Shown piece after piece: positions 23,170-32,797 of a stretch of DNA of 33,215 nt. The notes under the pieces were generated by a model. It did no database searches and had not been told where the DNA came from. It saw only the letters and a list, made by a program, of their open reading frames with translations. Origin of the DNA: Thermoleophilia bacterium (lineage in GTDB: Bacteria; Actinomycetota; Thermoleophilia; Gaiellales; SKUG01); the NCBI GenBank assembly GCA_025964435.1, contig JAOPYV010000212.1, positions 1 to 33,215 of the forward strand, given 5' to 3'. The translations under genes were made by a program, and so were the position numbers. Numbering within the stretch: the first letter of the stretch is position 1; each line of letters opens with the position of its first letter.

Positions 23170-23175
23170 TATATT
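23170..23175 (+). promoter_or_regulatory. Leaderless -10 hexamer TATATT
   Basis: TATATT, six bases (CCAGCG), then ATG 23182. There is no Shine-Dalgarno site. Confidence 0.5.
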
Positions 23176-23181
23176 CCAGCG

Positions 23182-25137
23182 ATGCTCACTGACCGGCTTC
23201 CCCAGATCGCTTCCCGTACCGCCCTTCGAACGAGCAGCCTGCTCCTTGCATTCGTCCTTGGCGCGCTGGTGGTACTGGCCGGGCTTCCGGGCTCGGCGCA
23301 GGCGGCCGTGACCTTCACGAGCACCGATTTCCCTGCTGGCCAGAACTCCTTCTCGGTCGACGTCGGCGACTTCAACGAGGACGGCAGCTTGGACGTGGTG
23401 GGGGCAGGTGGTGCCAACGTGACACTGCTGTTGGGTGACGGCGCCGGGGCGTTCGCAGCACCCCTTTCCTTCGCGGTGGGCTCCAACCCACAATCCGTCG
23501 TTGTCGGCGACGTCGACGCGGACGGCAACCTCGACGTGGTCGCCGCCAACCTCGACTCCAACAGCATCTCGGTGCTGCTCGGGACCGGCACGGGCAGCTT
23601 CGCCGCGCAGTCCCAGTTCGCGGTCAGCCCTGGTGCGAACCCCAGGAACGTGGTGCTCGGCGACATCGACGGTGATGGTGACCTCGATGCCGCGACCGCG
23701 AACAACAACGTAGGCACGGTCTCCGTGCTCACCGGCGACGGCTCGGGATCGTTCGGTCCCGCTGCGACCGTTGCGATGGGCGCAGGCGCCGCCGATCTTG
23801 CGTTCGGAGACCTCAACGGTGACGGCCGGCTCGACCTTGCGACCACGAACGGGAGCCCTCTGTTCACATACCGACTGGGCAACGGCGACGGCACGTTCGG
23901 CGCGCTGTCCACCGTGGCACTGGGTGCGGGCCAGGGGGACGTCATGCTCGTGGATGTCGGCGGCGACGGGCACCTCGATGCGATCACGACGAGCCCGGGC
24001 GCAGACACGGTCCTGGTCCTGACAGGGGACGGGATCGGCGGATTCGCGGCGCCCGTCGCGTATCCCGTGGGTGACTTGCCGATTGGTCTCGTGGCCCGCG
24101 ACTTGAGCGGTGACGGCAGGGTGGACCTCGCCGTCACGAACGTGCTCGCAAACTCCGTCACGTTACTCCTCGGCACAGGCGGTGGCGCCTTCGCGGTACA
24201 CGCCTCCTACCCGGTTGGAGCGGCGAACTATGGCATTGGTTCCAGCGACTTCAACGCGGATGGCAGGCTCGACCTGGTGACATCGAACGTCGGTGCAACT
24301 TCCATCTCGATGCTGCTCAACACGCGCAGCTACCTCTGCGGCGATGGCCTCGACAACGACGGCGACGGCATCATCGACTTCCCGGCGGACCAGGGCTGCT
24401 CGTCAGCGACCAGCGATACCGAATCGCCGAACCCGACCGCAACGACGCTGACACTATCATCGACGTCAGTGACCGAGGGCTCGAGCGTCACCTTCACGGC
24501 GTCGGTGTCAGGTGGCGCGACGCCCACCGGTGCGGTCACCTTCCGCGACGGTGCAACGATCATCGCCACGGTCGCGCTGGGCGCCACTGGAGCGGCGTCG
24601 ACCACCACGTCCACGCTCGCAGTCGGCAATCACTCGATCAGCGCCAGCTACGCAGGCGACGGTGGGCATGCCGCATCGGTGTCGGCGACGGCGACGGTCT
24701 CGGTTCGGGCGCGTCCGAGCGATCCAGTCAATCCAGTGAATCCGGTCGTTCCGGCCAGCGAGCCGCTCACCCTCACCAACCTCACCGTGTTCGGCTCGTG
24801 CATCTCGAAGTACACCCGCGACATCGCGGTGCGCTACCGGCTCTCGAGCGCCGCTCGCGTCACCTACACCCTGCAGCGCCGCACCAACCCGCCCCTGCGC
24901 GTGCCGTTCCGCACGTGTCCGAAGCGCCTCAGCGGCGGCGCGGCGCCGTCGACCTTCAAGAACATTGCCACGCGGGTCCGACCGCTGCAGGCCGGCACGA
25001 ACCGTCTTCGCCTCTCCCAGTTCGTCCGGGTCGCGAACCTGACGCCCGGCGTGTACCGGCTGCGCATCGCGGCCGTGCGCGCCGACGGCTCCCGAGTTCG
25101 AACCGCGAACATCGGCTTCATCGTCACCGCGCGCTAA
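23182..25137 (+). CDS. Secreted FG-GAP/VCBS seven-repeat propeller with Ig-like domain
   Basis: A 651-residue exported protein. Residues 1-41 are a signal peptide (SLLLAFVLGALVVLAG, cut after AQA). Residues 42-375 carry seven calcium-loop repeats: DFNEDGSLD, DVDADGNLD, DIDGDGDLD, DLNGDGRLD, DVGGDGHLD, DLSGDGRVD and DFNADGRLD, the count of a seven-bladed integrin-type propeller. Then follow a DNDGDGIIDFPADQGC loop, an Ig-like domain (about 415-510, TLTLSSTSVTEGSSVTFTAS), a PVNPVNPV linker and a C-terminal domain (about 530-651) ending VTAR. That domain also survives as a remnant at 19003-19314, so it is a reused module. The frame upstream of 23182 shadows the NYN gene. Probably surface-associated; its ligand is unknown. 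Confidence 0.88.
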   Translation: MLTDRLPQIASRTALRTSSLLLAFVLGALVVLAGLPGSAQAAVTFTSTDFPAGQNSFSVDVGDFNEDGSLDVVGAGGANVTLLLGDGAGAFAAPLSFAVGSNPQSVVVGDVDADGNLDVVAANLDSNSISVLLGTGTGSFAAQSQFAVSPGANPRNVVLGDIDGDGDLDAATANNNVGTVSVLTGDGSGSFGPAATVAMGAGAADLAFGDLNGDGRLDLATTNGSPLFTYRLGNGDGTFGALSTVALGAGQGDVMLVDVGGDGHLDAITTSPGADTVLVLTGDGIGGFAAPVAYPVGDLPIGLVARDLSGDGRVDLAVTNVLANSVTLLLGTGGGAFAVHASYPVGAANYGIGSSDFNADGRLDLVTSNVGATSISMLLNTRSYLCGDGLDNDGDGIIDFPADQGCSSATSDTESPNPTATTLTLSSTSVTEGSSVTFTASVSGGATPTGAVTFRDGATIIATVALGATGAASTTTSTLAVGNHSISASYAGDGGHAASVSATATVSVRARPSDPVNPVNPVVPASEPLTLTNLTVFGSCISKYTRDIAVRYRLSSAARVTYTLQRRTNPPLRVPFRTCPKRLSGGAAPSTFKNIATRVRPLQAGTNRLRLSQFVRVANLTPGVYRLRIAAVRADGSRVRTANIGFIVTAR

Positions 25138-25247
25138 TGGGCGAACGGCCCGCGGTTCGGCCGAGCGCCGTGCCATCAACAACTCGTATCAAATCTGTTC
25201 GTCGACACGACGATGGGTCTCGCGTTGCTCACGACCGAAAGTCATCA

Positions 25248-26261
25248 ATGCTGCTCTCCTTCCGCCGTGCCCGTCTCCTCGCAGTGCCGACAGTCGCCGC
25301 GCTCGCGCTGCTCATGCCATCACTGGCGAACGCCGAGGAGGCGCCGACGCTCGTCTCTGCGCCTTCGGTGACGGGAGACGTCATCGCCGGCGGCACGGTG
25401 AGCTGCGATGGCGTGGTATTCGCCGGCGAGAACCTCGTCGACGCGACGTTCGGGTGGTACATCGCCGGCGGCGGCCAGGTCGGCTCCGGTCAGGTTTATG
25501 TGCCAACACGCGAACAGATCGGCTACGAGATCAGCTGCCGTGCGTCGGTGTCGAACGGCGCGGGCACCCTCGACGCCTTCAGTGGCCAGTACGCAGTCGA
25601 GGATGGAACCCCCTCGAGCGACAGCTCGCCGAAGATCGTCGGCAAGGCGACTCCCGGCCTTGCCGTGACCTGCACCCCGGGCACCTGGACCGGCGAGGGC
25701 AACACCCTCAGCTACCAGTGGACGCTCAACGAGAAGCCGATCGCGGGTGCGACCTCGGCCCGCCTGCTGCTGCTCGATGCCTACTCCGACAAGGAGGTCG
25801 TGTGCCGCGTGACTGCCACCAACGCCAGCGGCTCGGCGAGCACGAACAGCAACACCGTCTCGCCCTTCCATCCGCCGATCCTCGCGCCGCTCGCCAAGAA
25901 GCAGCCGGCGCTGCCCAAGCTCAAGGCCGCGATCGCGGGGGGCATCACCTCGAAGCTCGTCTGCAACGCCTCCTGCACCACCCAGTCGCATGCCTTCATG
26001 CTTGCGACCGATGCGAAGCGGCTCGGCATCCGCGGCAGGAACCTCGGTGGCCTGATCATCATCGGAACCGGTACGGCCAAGCGCACCTACAAGGGTGAGC
26101 TGCTCGTCACGACCAGGTTCACCGCCAGTGCCAAGAAGGGCCTCGCCAAGATCAAGACGCCCACGCGGATCGACCTGCTGTTCGAGACGGCATGGGGCCC
26201 GAAGTACTCGCACAAGATGTACCACGTCGCCACCTCGACGAGCGTCAAGCTGCGCCGCTGA
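25248..26261 (+). CDS. Secreted protein with Ig-like domains
   Basis: A 337-residue exported protein. The signal peptide (RARLLAVPTVAALALLMPSL, cut after ANA) is followed by two Ig-like domains: about 33-120 (VTGDVIAGGTVSCDG; YEISCRASVSNGAG) and about 125-210 (VGKATPGLAVTCTPGTW, LSYQWTLNEKPIAGATS, VVCRVTATNASGSAS). These have the paired cysteines and YQW core common in actinobacterial Ig-like repeats. The C-terminal 110 residues (about 225-337), rich in Lys and hydrophobic strands (LGGLIIIGTGTAKRTYKGEL, ending TSVKLRR), have a CNASC pair and match nothing I know. The frame upstream of 25248 shadows the FG-GAP gene. ATG 25248 has only a weak ribosome site. It may be cotranscribed with the FG-GAP gene 110 bases upstream. 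Confidence 0.8.
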   Translation: MLLSFRRARLLAVPTVAALALLMPSLANAEEAPTLVSAPSVTGDVIAGGTVSCDGVVFAGENLVDATFGWYIAGGGQVGSGQVYVPTREQIGYEISCRASVSNGAGTLDAFSGQYAVEDGTPSSDSSPKIVGKATPGLAVTCTPGTWTGEGNTLSYQWTLNEKPIAGATSARLLLLDAYSDKEVVCRVTATNASGSASTNSNTVSPFHPPILAPLAKKQPALPKLKAAIAGGITSKLVCNASCTTQSHAFMLATDAKRLGIRGRNLGGLIIIGTGTAKRTYKGELLVTTRFTASAKKGLAKIKTPTRIDLLFETAWGPKYSHKMYHVATSTSVKLRR

Positions 26262-26393
26262 CGACCCCACCCCCGCGTGCGCTGCTGCGACGAGTCCATG
26301 CATCGCGGCCGTTTCGCCATTCCGCTCCAGGTCAGCCTCGCCAAGTATGTGGTCGTACACACATGAGGAAACTCGACCACAAGGAGTAGGACC

Positions 26394-27146
<753 letters not shown>

Positions 27147-27168
27147 CGGAGCGTGCTGGGTCCGACAC

Positions 27169-29076
27169 CTAGGTAGGCGCCACGACCTCGAAGATGGCCT
27201 CGGCCCAGTACTTGCCCGGCGTCTGTGAGTCGGACGGGCGAATGCCGAACCGGAAGGTGGCAGTTGCCCCGAGCGTGGTGGCGACCGTCGTGTGGGCCGC
27301 GGTGGCCGTTCCGGCTCCGGTGTTCGCGGGCATCGCCCGCCAGTGGACACCGTCGGTCTGTGCGCAGCCGGCATTGACCGGCCAGTCATTCGTCGCCGTC
27401 GTGGCGGACAGGCACGCCCCGAAGGCGCTGGTCGCGGACGGCGAGTCCCAGTCTGCGGGACCGTTGCTGTAGTCGGTGATGGATCCGCCATCGTCGAAGA
27501 CGAATACGGACGGATCGGTGCTGTTCGCGCCACCGGTATCGGCGTGGCCCATGACCGCGATCCGCCCGTCACGGAAGGGAAGGATCTGTGCGGCGCCCTC
27601 GAGCCCCGCGCCGGCGGTGTTCGACACTTCGTGGTATCCATCGCCGCCGAATCGCGAGTCCGGAACCCCATCGGGGTCGAAGGCGGCGATCCTCGTGTCG
27701 GTGCCGCCCGGGCAGGAAACGCCGCTCCCGCTCGCGCCGAGCATGAGCACCCCGTCGCTTCGCAGCACTGCCGTCTCGGGCGCGCAGTTCGCGATCGCAG
27801 CGGCCTGGACAGCGATGCCGCCCGCTCCCCACGTCCCATCGAGGGTGCCGGCCTGGATCCGCGCAGCGAAGATGCCTGCGCCGTTCGCCCCTGACAGGTA
27901 GATCTTGCCGTCGGGCGCGATCGACAGGACTTCCCCGTTGTCGATCCCGGCGCCGGGGACATCGATGCGAAGGAAGTTGTCCGCGGCGGAGAAGGTGGCG
28001 TCCGGAGCGCCGGCCGCCGTGTAGCGAGCAACGAAGCCCTGGTTGCCGGCCTCGCCGCCGAGCAGGATCCGGCCGGAGTCATCGACTGCGACGTCGCTCG
28101 CCCAGGGGCGCGTCATCGCACCGCCCGACGCGGGGAAGTCGTCGTAGGCACCCCCATCTCCGCTGAACGTGGAGTCGGGCTGGCCGTTGGTGGTGAACCT
28201 GCCGAACACCGCGTGCGTGCCGTCGGTCCAGCACGCTTCGGTCGGTGAGGCGCAGCCCGCCACGACGACCTTGTCGTCGGCCTGGATCGTGACGGCGTCG
28301 ATCATGTCGATCCCCGGGGAGCCCGACGTGAGCCAGGCGTATCCGCCGGTGCCGTAGCTGGGGTCTAGGGTTCCGTTGACGTTGAGCCGGATCGTCCACA
28401 TCCGATCCTCGGCGGGGGACTGCGCCCTCGCTGCGAGCACGAGCTTGCCGTCGGATTGCTGGACCGCATCGATCACCCACCAGGCGCTCGCGTGGGCGAG
28501 GGTGACGATCCCGTCACCGGTGCCATTGCTCAGGGGATCGTCGAAGGTGGTATCGAGCGATCCGTCGGTGTTGTAGCGGATGGCGAGCCCCTGCCCAGCG
28601 CTGGAGCCGACGGCGATGAGCTTGCCGTCGCGCTGGACGAGACCGCCGCCGATGACCTGGGCCCCTGCCATCGAGGTCAGCACCTTGCCGGTCGCCGGCC
28701 ACCCCGCCGGATCGGTCGTATCGAGCGCCTCGGTGCCGTACCGCCACATCGCGCTCGCCCCGCCGCCATCGGCCTGGAACATCCGCAGCGCTGCCGTGTT
28801 GTTGGAGGATCCGAAGGTGATCGTGCACGGGCCGGTCAGGGCCGGCTGGTTCGGCAGCACCGATCCGAAGCTGAGCACCCCGGGAGTCGCGGCGTCGTCG
28901 CAGGCCGTCGCGTCGACCTGGGTGGCGCCCAGCACCGTCGCCGTGACGACCACGTTCGACGACGCGGCGGGCGCAGGTTGCGTGGCCACCGCTACCGCGG
29001 CTGCGAAGGAGCACAGGGCCATGAACGTGCGACCCATGCGGGGCAGATGGAGCCCGGACAGGCGTGGACGCGGCAT
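27169..29076 (-). CDS. Secreted delta-60 repeat protein (copy 2)
   Basis: A 635-residue exported paralogue of the plus-strand protein at 14602-16413. After a signal peptide (FMALCSFAAAVAVATQPAPA) comes the cap (VTATVLGATQVDATACDD; CTITFGSSNNTAALRMFQAD), then a propeller with LDTTFDDPL, LDPSYGTGG, PDSTFSGDG, PDATFSAAD, LDGTWGAGG and PDSRFGGDG, spaced about 50-70 residues. The C-terminal part (about 540-635) has AFGACLSATTATNDW, CAQTDGVHWRAMPANTG and GKYWAEAIFEVVAP, which pair with the cap in the paralogue. ATG 29076 is used; ATGs at 29037 and 29022 are alternatives and none has a clear ribosome site. The function is unknown, probably a surface or released beta-structure. It converges with the SDR gene. 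Confidence 0.83.
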   Translation of the reverse strand: MPRPRLSGLHLPRMGRTFMALCSFAAAVAVATQPAPAASSNVVVTATVLGATQVDATACDDAATPGVLSFGSVLPNQPALTGPCTITFGSSNNTAALRMFQADGGGASAMWRYGTEALDTTDPAGWPATGKVLTSMAGAQVIGGGLVQRDGKLIAVGSSAGQGLAIRYNTDGSLDTTFDDPLSNGTGDGIVTLAHASAWWVIDAVQQSDGKLVLAARAQSPAEDRMWTIRLNVNGTLDPSYGTGGYAWLTSGSPGIDMIDAVTIQADDKVVVAGCASPTEACWTDGTHAVFGRFTTNGQPDSTFSGDGGAYDDFPASGGAMTRPWASDVAVDDSGRILLGGEAGNQGFVARYTAAGAPDATFSAADNFLRIDVPGAGIDNGEVLSIAPDGKIYLSGANGAGIFAARIQAGTLDGTWGAGGIAVQAAAIANCAPETAVLRSDGVLMLGASGSGVSCPGGTDTRIAAFDPDGVPDSRFGGDGYHEVSNTAGAGLEGAAQILPFRDGRIAVMGHADTGGANSTDPSVFVFDDGGSITDYSNGPADWDSPSATSAFGACLSATTATNDWPVNAGCAQTDGVHWRAMPANTGAGTATAAHTTVATTLGATATFRFGIRPSDSQTPGKYWAEAIFEVVAPT

Positions 29077-29136
29077 GGAAAAGGCATCGTCACACCGCGT
29101 GAGCGACTTGAACCCAGTCGAGCGCTCGGTGACGGC

Positions 29137-29394
29137 TCAGACGAGCCGTGCGTAGTCTCGTGAGATCTGCATCAGCGACGTGAATGCGGCGTCGAAGTCA
29201 GTCAATGTGTCGTTGCCGCACAGGCGAACGCCCACGACGGCGTCGGAACCTCCGCCAGGCCGCCATCGCTGCTCTGCGTCGACGATCTCGAACTGCCCGC
29301 CAGTTCCCGACGCTGCCACTATGGCATCGAACTTGAAGACGTCGAGCATGCCAGCCTGAACGGCAAAGTCGGCGGTGCGGCAGATCGTAGACAT
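29137..29394 (-). CDS. Small protein of unknown function
   Basis: An 85-residue frame, MSTICRTADFAVQAGMLDVF at the start and MQISRDYARLV at the end, with codon usage like nearby genes and an AGGA about seven bases before ATG 29394. It has no signal peptide, no membrane helix and no family I recognise; it looks like a small alpha/beta cytoplasmic protein. It lies 60 bases upstream of the second delta-60 gene on the same strand and could share its message. Confidence 0.55.
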   Translation of the reverse strand: MSTICRTADFAVQAGMLDVFKFDAIVAASGTGGQFEIVDAEQRWRPGGGSDAVVGVRLCGNDTLTDFDAAFTSLMQISRDYARLV

Positions 29395-29491
29395 AACGGG
29401 TCCTGACTGATCATGGAGCGGCGATCGTGGAGGGCGAACCCTAGGGGTGGGCAGCCGTCCGGGTGAGCTGCGCGGGCGCGGACGGCCGGAG

Positions 29492-29534
29492 CCGGCCGCG
29501 TCGTCAGCCGCCGTGGACCTGCGGCCGGCCGCGT
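29492..29534. repeat. Short direct repeat in intergenic region
   Basis: CCGGCCGCGT occurs at 29492-29501 and again at 29525-29534 in the 222-base gap before the alcohol dehydrogenase. It might be a regulator half-site, or chance in a GC-rich gap. Confidence 0.25.
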
Positions 29535-29616
29535 GAGCAGACCACGGACCAGCCCCGCTTCACAGCGTTGCTAGCTTGTACGGGCCGTGCAAACACACCC
29601 TTTGGAGCAACACTCG

Positions 29617-30657
29617 ATGCCGACCGTCAAGTCGTACGCCGCAACGTCCCCGACCGACCCACTCGTCCCGCAGCCGCTGGAGCGGCGCGATGTCGGACCC
29701 CATGACGTCCTGATCGAGATCGCGTACGCGGGCATCTGCCACTCAGACATCCACACCGTGCGCGGCGACTGGGGTCCGATCGCGTACCCACAGGTCGTGG
29801 GCCACGAGATCGTCGGGCACGTGCGGGAAGTCGGGGCCCAGGTCACGAAGCATCAGGTCGGGGACCGGGTCGGCGTGGGCTGCATGGTCAACTCCTGCCG
29901 CAGCTGCGATCAGTGCGAGGAGGGCCGCGAGCAGTACTGCCGGGAAGGCAACGTCGGGACCTACGCCAGCGTCGACGTGGACGGCTCGATCACCCAGGGC
30001 GGGTACTCGCAGGCCGTCGTGGTGAACGAGGAATTCGTGCTGCGGGTGCCCGAGTCGCTCGACTTCGCGCGCGTTGCGCCTCTGCTCTGTGCCGGCATCA
30101 CGCTCTACTCGCCGCTGCGGCACTGGAACGTCGGGCCCGGCACGAAGGTCGCCATCGTCGGTATGGGCGGGCTCGGCCACATGGGCGTGCGGATCGCACA
30201 TGCACTGGGCGCCGAGGTGACGGTGCTCTCCCAGAGCCTACGCAAGCAGGAGGACGGCCTCCGGCTCGGCGCCGACCACTTCTACGCCACGAGTGACCCG
30301 GCGACCTTCGACGAGCTGGCTGGGCGCTTCGACGTCATCATCAACTCCGTCTCCGCCCCACTCGACATCACCGCCTACCTCAACCTGCTCGACGTCGACG
30401 GCACGCTCATCAACGTCGGTGCGCCGCCGGAGCCGCTGGAGGTTGCCGCCTTCGCGCTGATCGGCAAGCGGCGAAGCTTCGCCGGCTCGATGATCGGTGG
30501 CATCGCCGAGACGCAGGAGATGCTCGACTTCTGCGCCGAGCACGACATCCTTCCCGAGACCGAGCTGATCCAGGCGTCGTACATCAACGAGGCCTACGAG
30601 CGCGTCCTCGCATCCGACGTGCGCTACCGCTTCGTGATCGACGCCTCGACCTTCTGA
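29617..30657 (+). CDS. Zinc-dependent alcohol dehydrogenase (NAD(P)-dependent)
   Basis: A 346-residue medium-chain dehydrogenase of the cinnamyl-alcohol/AdhC-like group, which interconverts alcohols and aldehydes in the cytoplasm. Catalytic-zinc ligands are Cys41 in [14 protein letters not shown] and His63 in [10 protein letters not shown], with a third Cys likely in [11 protein letters not shown]. The structural-zinc cluster is Cys94, 97, 100 and 108 ([15 protein letters not shown]). The cofactor loop is [16 protein letters not shown] 29617 with TGGAG nine bases upstream is preferred over GTG 29587. All key residues are intact. The physiological substrate cannot be read from the sequence; such enzymes often detoxify aldehydes. 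It stands alone, convergent with the glyoxalase-fold gene. Confidence 0.93.
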   Translation: MPTVKSYAATSPTDPLVPQPLERRDVGPHDVLIEIAYAGICHSDIHTVRGDWGPIAYPQVVGHEIVGHVREVGAQVTKHQVGDRVGVGCMVNSCRSCDQCEEGREQYCREGNVGTYASVDVDGSITQGGYSQAVVVNEEFVLRVPESLDFARVAPLLCAGITLYSPLRHWNVGPGTKVAIVGMGGLGHMGVRIAHALGAEVTVLSQSLRKQEDGLRLGADHFYATSDPATFDELAGRFDVIINSVSAPLDITAYLNLLDVDGTLINVGAPPEPLEVAAFALIGKRRSFAGSMIGGIAETQEMLDFCAEHDILPETELIQASYINEAYERVLASDVRYRFVIDASTF

Positions 30658-30666
30658 CCGCTCGGG

Positions 30667-31104
30667 TCAGTCGAGCGCCTCGGCGAGGCCGATCAGGATG
30701 CCTTCGTGCCCGCGGATGTAGCAGAGCCGATACGCGTCCTCGTACTGCACGACCTCGCTGCTGACGAGCGCGGCGCCAGCGGCCAGCGCGCGCTCGAGCG
30801 TCGCATCGATGTCCTCGACCCGGAACATCACGCGCAGGTAGCCGAGCGCATTGACCGGCGCTGTGCGGTGATCGGCAATCACCTCGGGCGCGAGGAAGCG
30901 CGACAGCTCGAGGCGCCCATACCCGTCCGGCGTGCGCAGCATCGCGATCTCGACCGTCTGGTCGCCCAGCCCGGTGACGCGCCCCGCCCACTCGCCCTCG
31001 ACCATTCCCTGGCCCTCGAGCTCCAGCCCGAGCGTCTGGAAGAAGTCGATCGCCCCTGCGAGGTCCTCGACGACGATGCCAACGTTGTCCAGCGTGAGAG
31101 TCAT
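30667..31104 (-). CDS. Glyoxalase/VOC-fold protein
   Basis: A 145-residue vicinal-oxygen-chelate protein with the paired beta-alpha-beta-beta-beta halves: LTLDNVGIVVEDLAGAIDFF and LGLELEGQG in the first, LGYLRVMFRVEDIDATLERA and CYIRGHEGILIGLAE in the second. Family members use a metal for glyoxalase, dioxygenase or antibiotic-binding roles. The usual first-strand His (LxHV) is Asn here (LDNVG), so the metal site may be altered. ATG 31104 is six bases after TAGATT on the minus strand with no ribosome site, which fits a leaderless message. It is divergent from the SGNH gene. Substrate unknown. Confidence 0.88.
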   Translation of the reverse strand: MTLTLDNVGIVVEDLAGAIDFFQTLGLELEGQGMVEGEWAGRVTGLGDQTVEIAMLRTPDGYGRLELSRFLAPEVIADHRTAPVNALGYLRVMFRVEDIDATLERALAAGAALVSSEVVQYEDAYRLCYIRGHEGILIGLAEALD

Positions 31105-31110
31105 GCGGCG

Positions 31111-31116
31111 AATCTA
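31111..31116 (-). promoter_or_regulatory. Leaderless -10 hexamer TAGATT
   Basis: TAGATT on the minus strand, six bases, then ATG 31104. Confidence 0.5.
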
Positions 31117-31171
31117 CAGCTGCCGCTCGGGGGTGGCGAAGCGAGACGGCTTCCGGCCTTGGCAATGCCAC

Positions 31172-31177
31172 TACAAT
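31172..31177 (+). promoter_or_regulatory. Leaderless -10 hexamer TACAAT
   Basis: TACAAT, seven bases, then ATG 31185. No Shine-Dalgarno site is present. Confidence 0.5.
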
Positions 31178-31184
31178 CCAAGCC

Positions 31185-31976
31185 ATGAGCATCACCATCC
31201 ATGCGCCCAGCGTCCGCTACATCGCGATCGGCGACTCGTTCTCCGAGGGAGTCGGTGACGAGCTGCCGGACGGCTTCGTGCGCGGCTGGGCTGACCTCGC
31301 GGCGCAGGGCTGGGCCGACGCACTCGGAGAGCCGATCGCGTACGCGAACCTCGCGATCCGCGGCAAGCTCGTCGGGCCGATCGTTCGCGAGCAGCTCGAC
31401 GCCGCGCTCGCGCTCGGCCCGACGCACCTGTCCTTCAACGGCGGCGGCAATGACATGTTGCGCCCGCGCGCGGATCTCGAAGGCATCCTCGCCCTCGTCG
31501 GTGAGGTCGTGGAGCGGTGCGCACGCGAGGGCGTGCAGCTCATCCTGCTGAGCGGGGGCAACCCCTGTGCGCGTCTGCCACTCGGCCGTCGCATCCAGGA
31601 GCGCGGCGACGTGCTCGCGCACGCGATCGAGGACCGCTTCGGTGACCGTCCCGACCTGCTGCTGTCGCAGAACTGGTTCGACGCGACGCTCGCGACCGCG
31701 CCCTTCTGGTCGGCGGATCGCCTGCACATGAACACGCGCGGCCACCACCGCGTCGCCGCGCGCCTGCTCGACCGACTCGGCGCCGCGCCCCCCGAGGAGT
31801 GGTGGAACATCGACCTGGCCGAGGCGGAGCACGAGCTGCGCGGAGCCGCCTACTACCGCACCCATGTCGGGCCCTGGCTCAAGCGCCGGCTGACCGGAAC
31901 CTCTTCCGGCGACGGTCGCACCGCCAAGCACCCCCGCTGGATCGACGTCGCGCCGATGAGCGAGCTCGCGCGCTGA
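31185..31976 (+). CDS. SGNH/GDSL-family hydrolase
   Basis: A 263-residue esterase/lipase of the SGNH group. All four blocks are visible: the nucleophile Ser18 in AIGDSFSEGVGD, Gly60 in NLAIRG, Asn89 in FNGGGNDML, and the Asp178/His181 pair in SADRLHMN. The following NTRGHHRVAARLL is typical for this actinobacterial subgroup. There is no signal peptide, so it probably works in the cytoplasm on an ester of unknown identity. The C-terminal 45 residues (HVGPWLKRRLTGTSSGDGRT) are an added tail. Its message looks leaderless. A hairpin lies 47 bases after the stop. Confidence 0.92.
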   Translation: MSITIHAPSVRYIAIGDSFSEGVGDELPDGFVRGWADLAAQGWADALGEPIAYANLAIRGKLVGPIVREQLDAALALGPTHLSFNGGGNDMLRPRADLEGILALVGEVVERCAREGVQLILLSGGNPCARLPLGRRIQERGDVLAHAIEDRFGDRPDLLLSQNWFDATLATAPFWSADRLHMNTRGHHRVAARLLDRLGAAPPEEWWNIDLAEAEHELRGAAYYRTHVGPWLKRRLTGTSSGDGRTAKHPRWIDVAPMSELAR

Positions 31977-32023
31977 CTTCTTTGCCACGTGTCAGTGACC
32001 GCCCGATCTGGGGCGAAGACGTT

Positions 32024-32043
32024 GCGCATCATTGACGATGCGC
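32024..32043 (+). terminator. Hairpin after the SGNH hydrolase gene
   Basis: GCGCATC-attgac-GATGCGC is a perfect seven-base inverted repeat 47 bases beyond the SGNH stop and 60 bases before the next gene. It could be a terminator (no T-run) or an operator for the next gene. Confidence 0.4.
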
Positions 32044-32103
32044 GCGCCTTTCGTGACGGTGGCTGCTTCAGCGTTGGTGGGGTTCACCAACAAGGAGCAA
32101 CCG

Positions 32104-32532
32104 ATGCATTCGCACATGTACTTCTATGCCGAGTCGGCGCGGCCCGACTGGAACGCCTCGACACCGTCCGACGGCGAGGCGTGCGCCCGAGTTCGGTTGA
32201 TAGCAGACGCCCTGCTCGAAGCCGTTCCAGCCTTGAGCGAGTGGAAGCGCGAGCACGATAGCGGCGCCGCCGTCGGGCTCTACCTATCACCCCTGGATTG
32301 GGTCGCCGTGTACGCCGACCACGTGCACTGGGACATCAAGTACCGCGGGCCTGGCGAGTTGGAGGAGTTCGACACGATGCCGACACTCCGCACGGTCGCG
32401 GCAACCCTCGAACGCGTGGCAGGCTTCGACTTTTTCGAAAATGGTTGCCAAGGGTTGGACCGGCGCGGTGACATCGAAGAAATGCGAGCCGTGCTGCGGG
32501 GCGACTACGAGCGTCGGAATCTCTCGAGCTGA
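32104..32532 (+). CDS. Protein of unknown function
   Basis: A 142-residue product from ATG 32104, six bases after AAGGAG. It starts MHSHMYFYAESARPDWNAST and is rich in Trp, Tyr, Asp and Glu (VGLYLSPLDWVAVYADHVHW; GELEEFDTMPTLRTVAATLE), acidic overall, without signal peptide or membrane helix. I do not recognise a family; the size, acidity and place beside a toxin-antitoxin locus would suit an immunity-like or mobile-region protein, but that is a guess. Base composition here is less GC-rich than the rest of the window, hinting at a transferred segment. Confidence 0.68.
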   Translation: MHSHMYFYAESARPDWNASTPSDGEACARVRLIADALLEAVPALSEWKREHDSGAAVGLYLSPLDWVAVYADHVHWDIKYRGPGELEEFDTMPTLRTVAATLERVAGFDFFENGCQGLDRRGDIEEMRAVLRGDYERRNLSS

Positions 32533-32540
32533 CGTGTGGG

Positions 32541-32578
32541 TTGACCAGTCGCGTCTTCCGATATCATTAGGTGATATC
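32541..32578 (+). promoter_or_regulatory. Promoter and operator of the hicAB locus
   Basis: TTGACC (32541-32546) followed by TATCAT (32562-32567) is a short-spaced promoter-like pair. The -10 lies in a perfect inverted repeat GATATCA-ttagg-TGATATC (32560-32578), a fitting site for HicB-type autorepression. It ends 42 bases before the toxin's probable start. Confidence 0.5.
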
Positions 32579-32620
32579 ACTGGTTTGATGGTATGGGTTT
32601 GAATACACGACATCGGGACG

Positions 32621-32797
32621 GTGCTCGCCAAGATCGAGCACCGATCCGGGCTTCCGAAGTGGTCAGAGGTCGCAGCGCTTGTAGAGGCTCTCGGAGGAAT
32701 CCTCGAGGAGCGTGCCGGTTCTCGGATCGGCGTCATACACAAGGGGCTCCGCAATGACCTGCGCAACTTCCTCGTCCAGGCTGGGGTGATCGAATGA
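32621..32797 (+). pseudogene. hicA: HicA-like toxin, apparently missing its catalytic histidine segment
   Basis: The frame from GTG 32621 ends in a TGA overlapping the hicB start (ATGA), as in real hicAB operons. Its 58 residues include PKWSEVAALVEALGGILEER and AGSRIGVIHKGLRND, then LRNFLVQAGVIE. These follow HicA's pattern W..v..Ll.aLG....e..GSRv ... KG.vr..R.FL..AG. Between GSRIGVI and HKG, however, the segment of about 18-20 residues that carries FHRPHP, with the catalytic His of the RNase fold, is absent without breaking the frame. No ATG is available and the ribosome site is poor. I read it as an inactive toxin remnant; a shorter natural variant cannot be excluded. Confidence 0.55.

Noticed and set aside
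26346-26367. ATGTG-N8-CACAT before the SDR gene as a repressor operator
   Set aside because: Only five matching bases per arm and no regulator gene nearby, so it is mentioned with the SDR gene rather than listed.
29492-29534. CCGGCCGCGT direct repeat as an insertion target duplication
   Set aside because: No mobile element lies between the copies; it is kept only as a weak repeat because such GC-rich 10-mers arise by chance.
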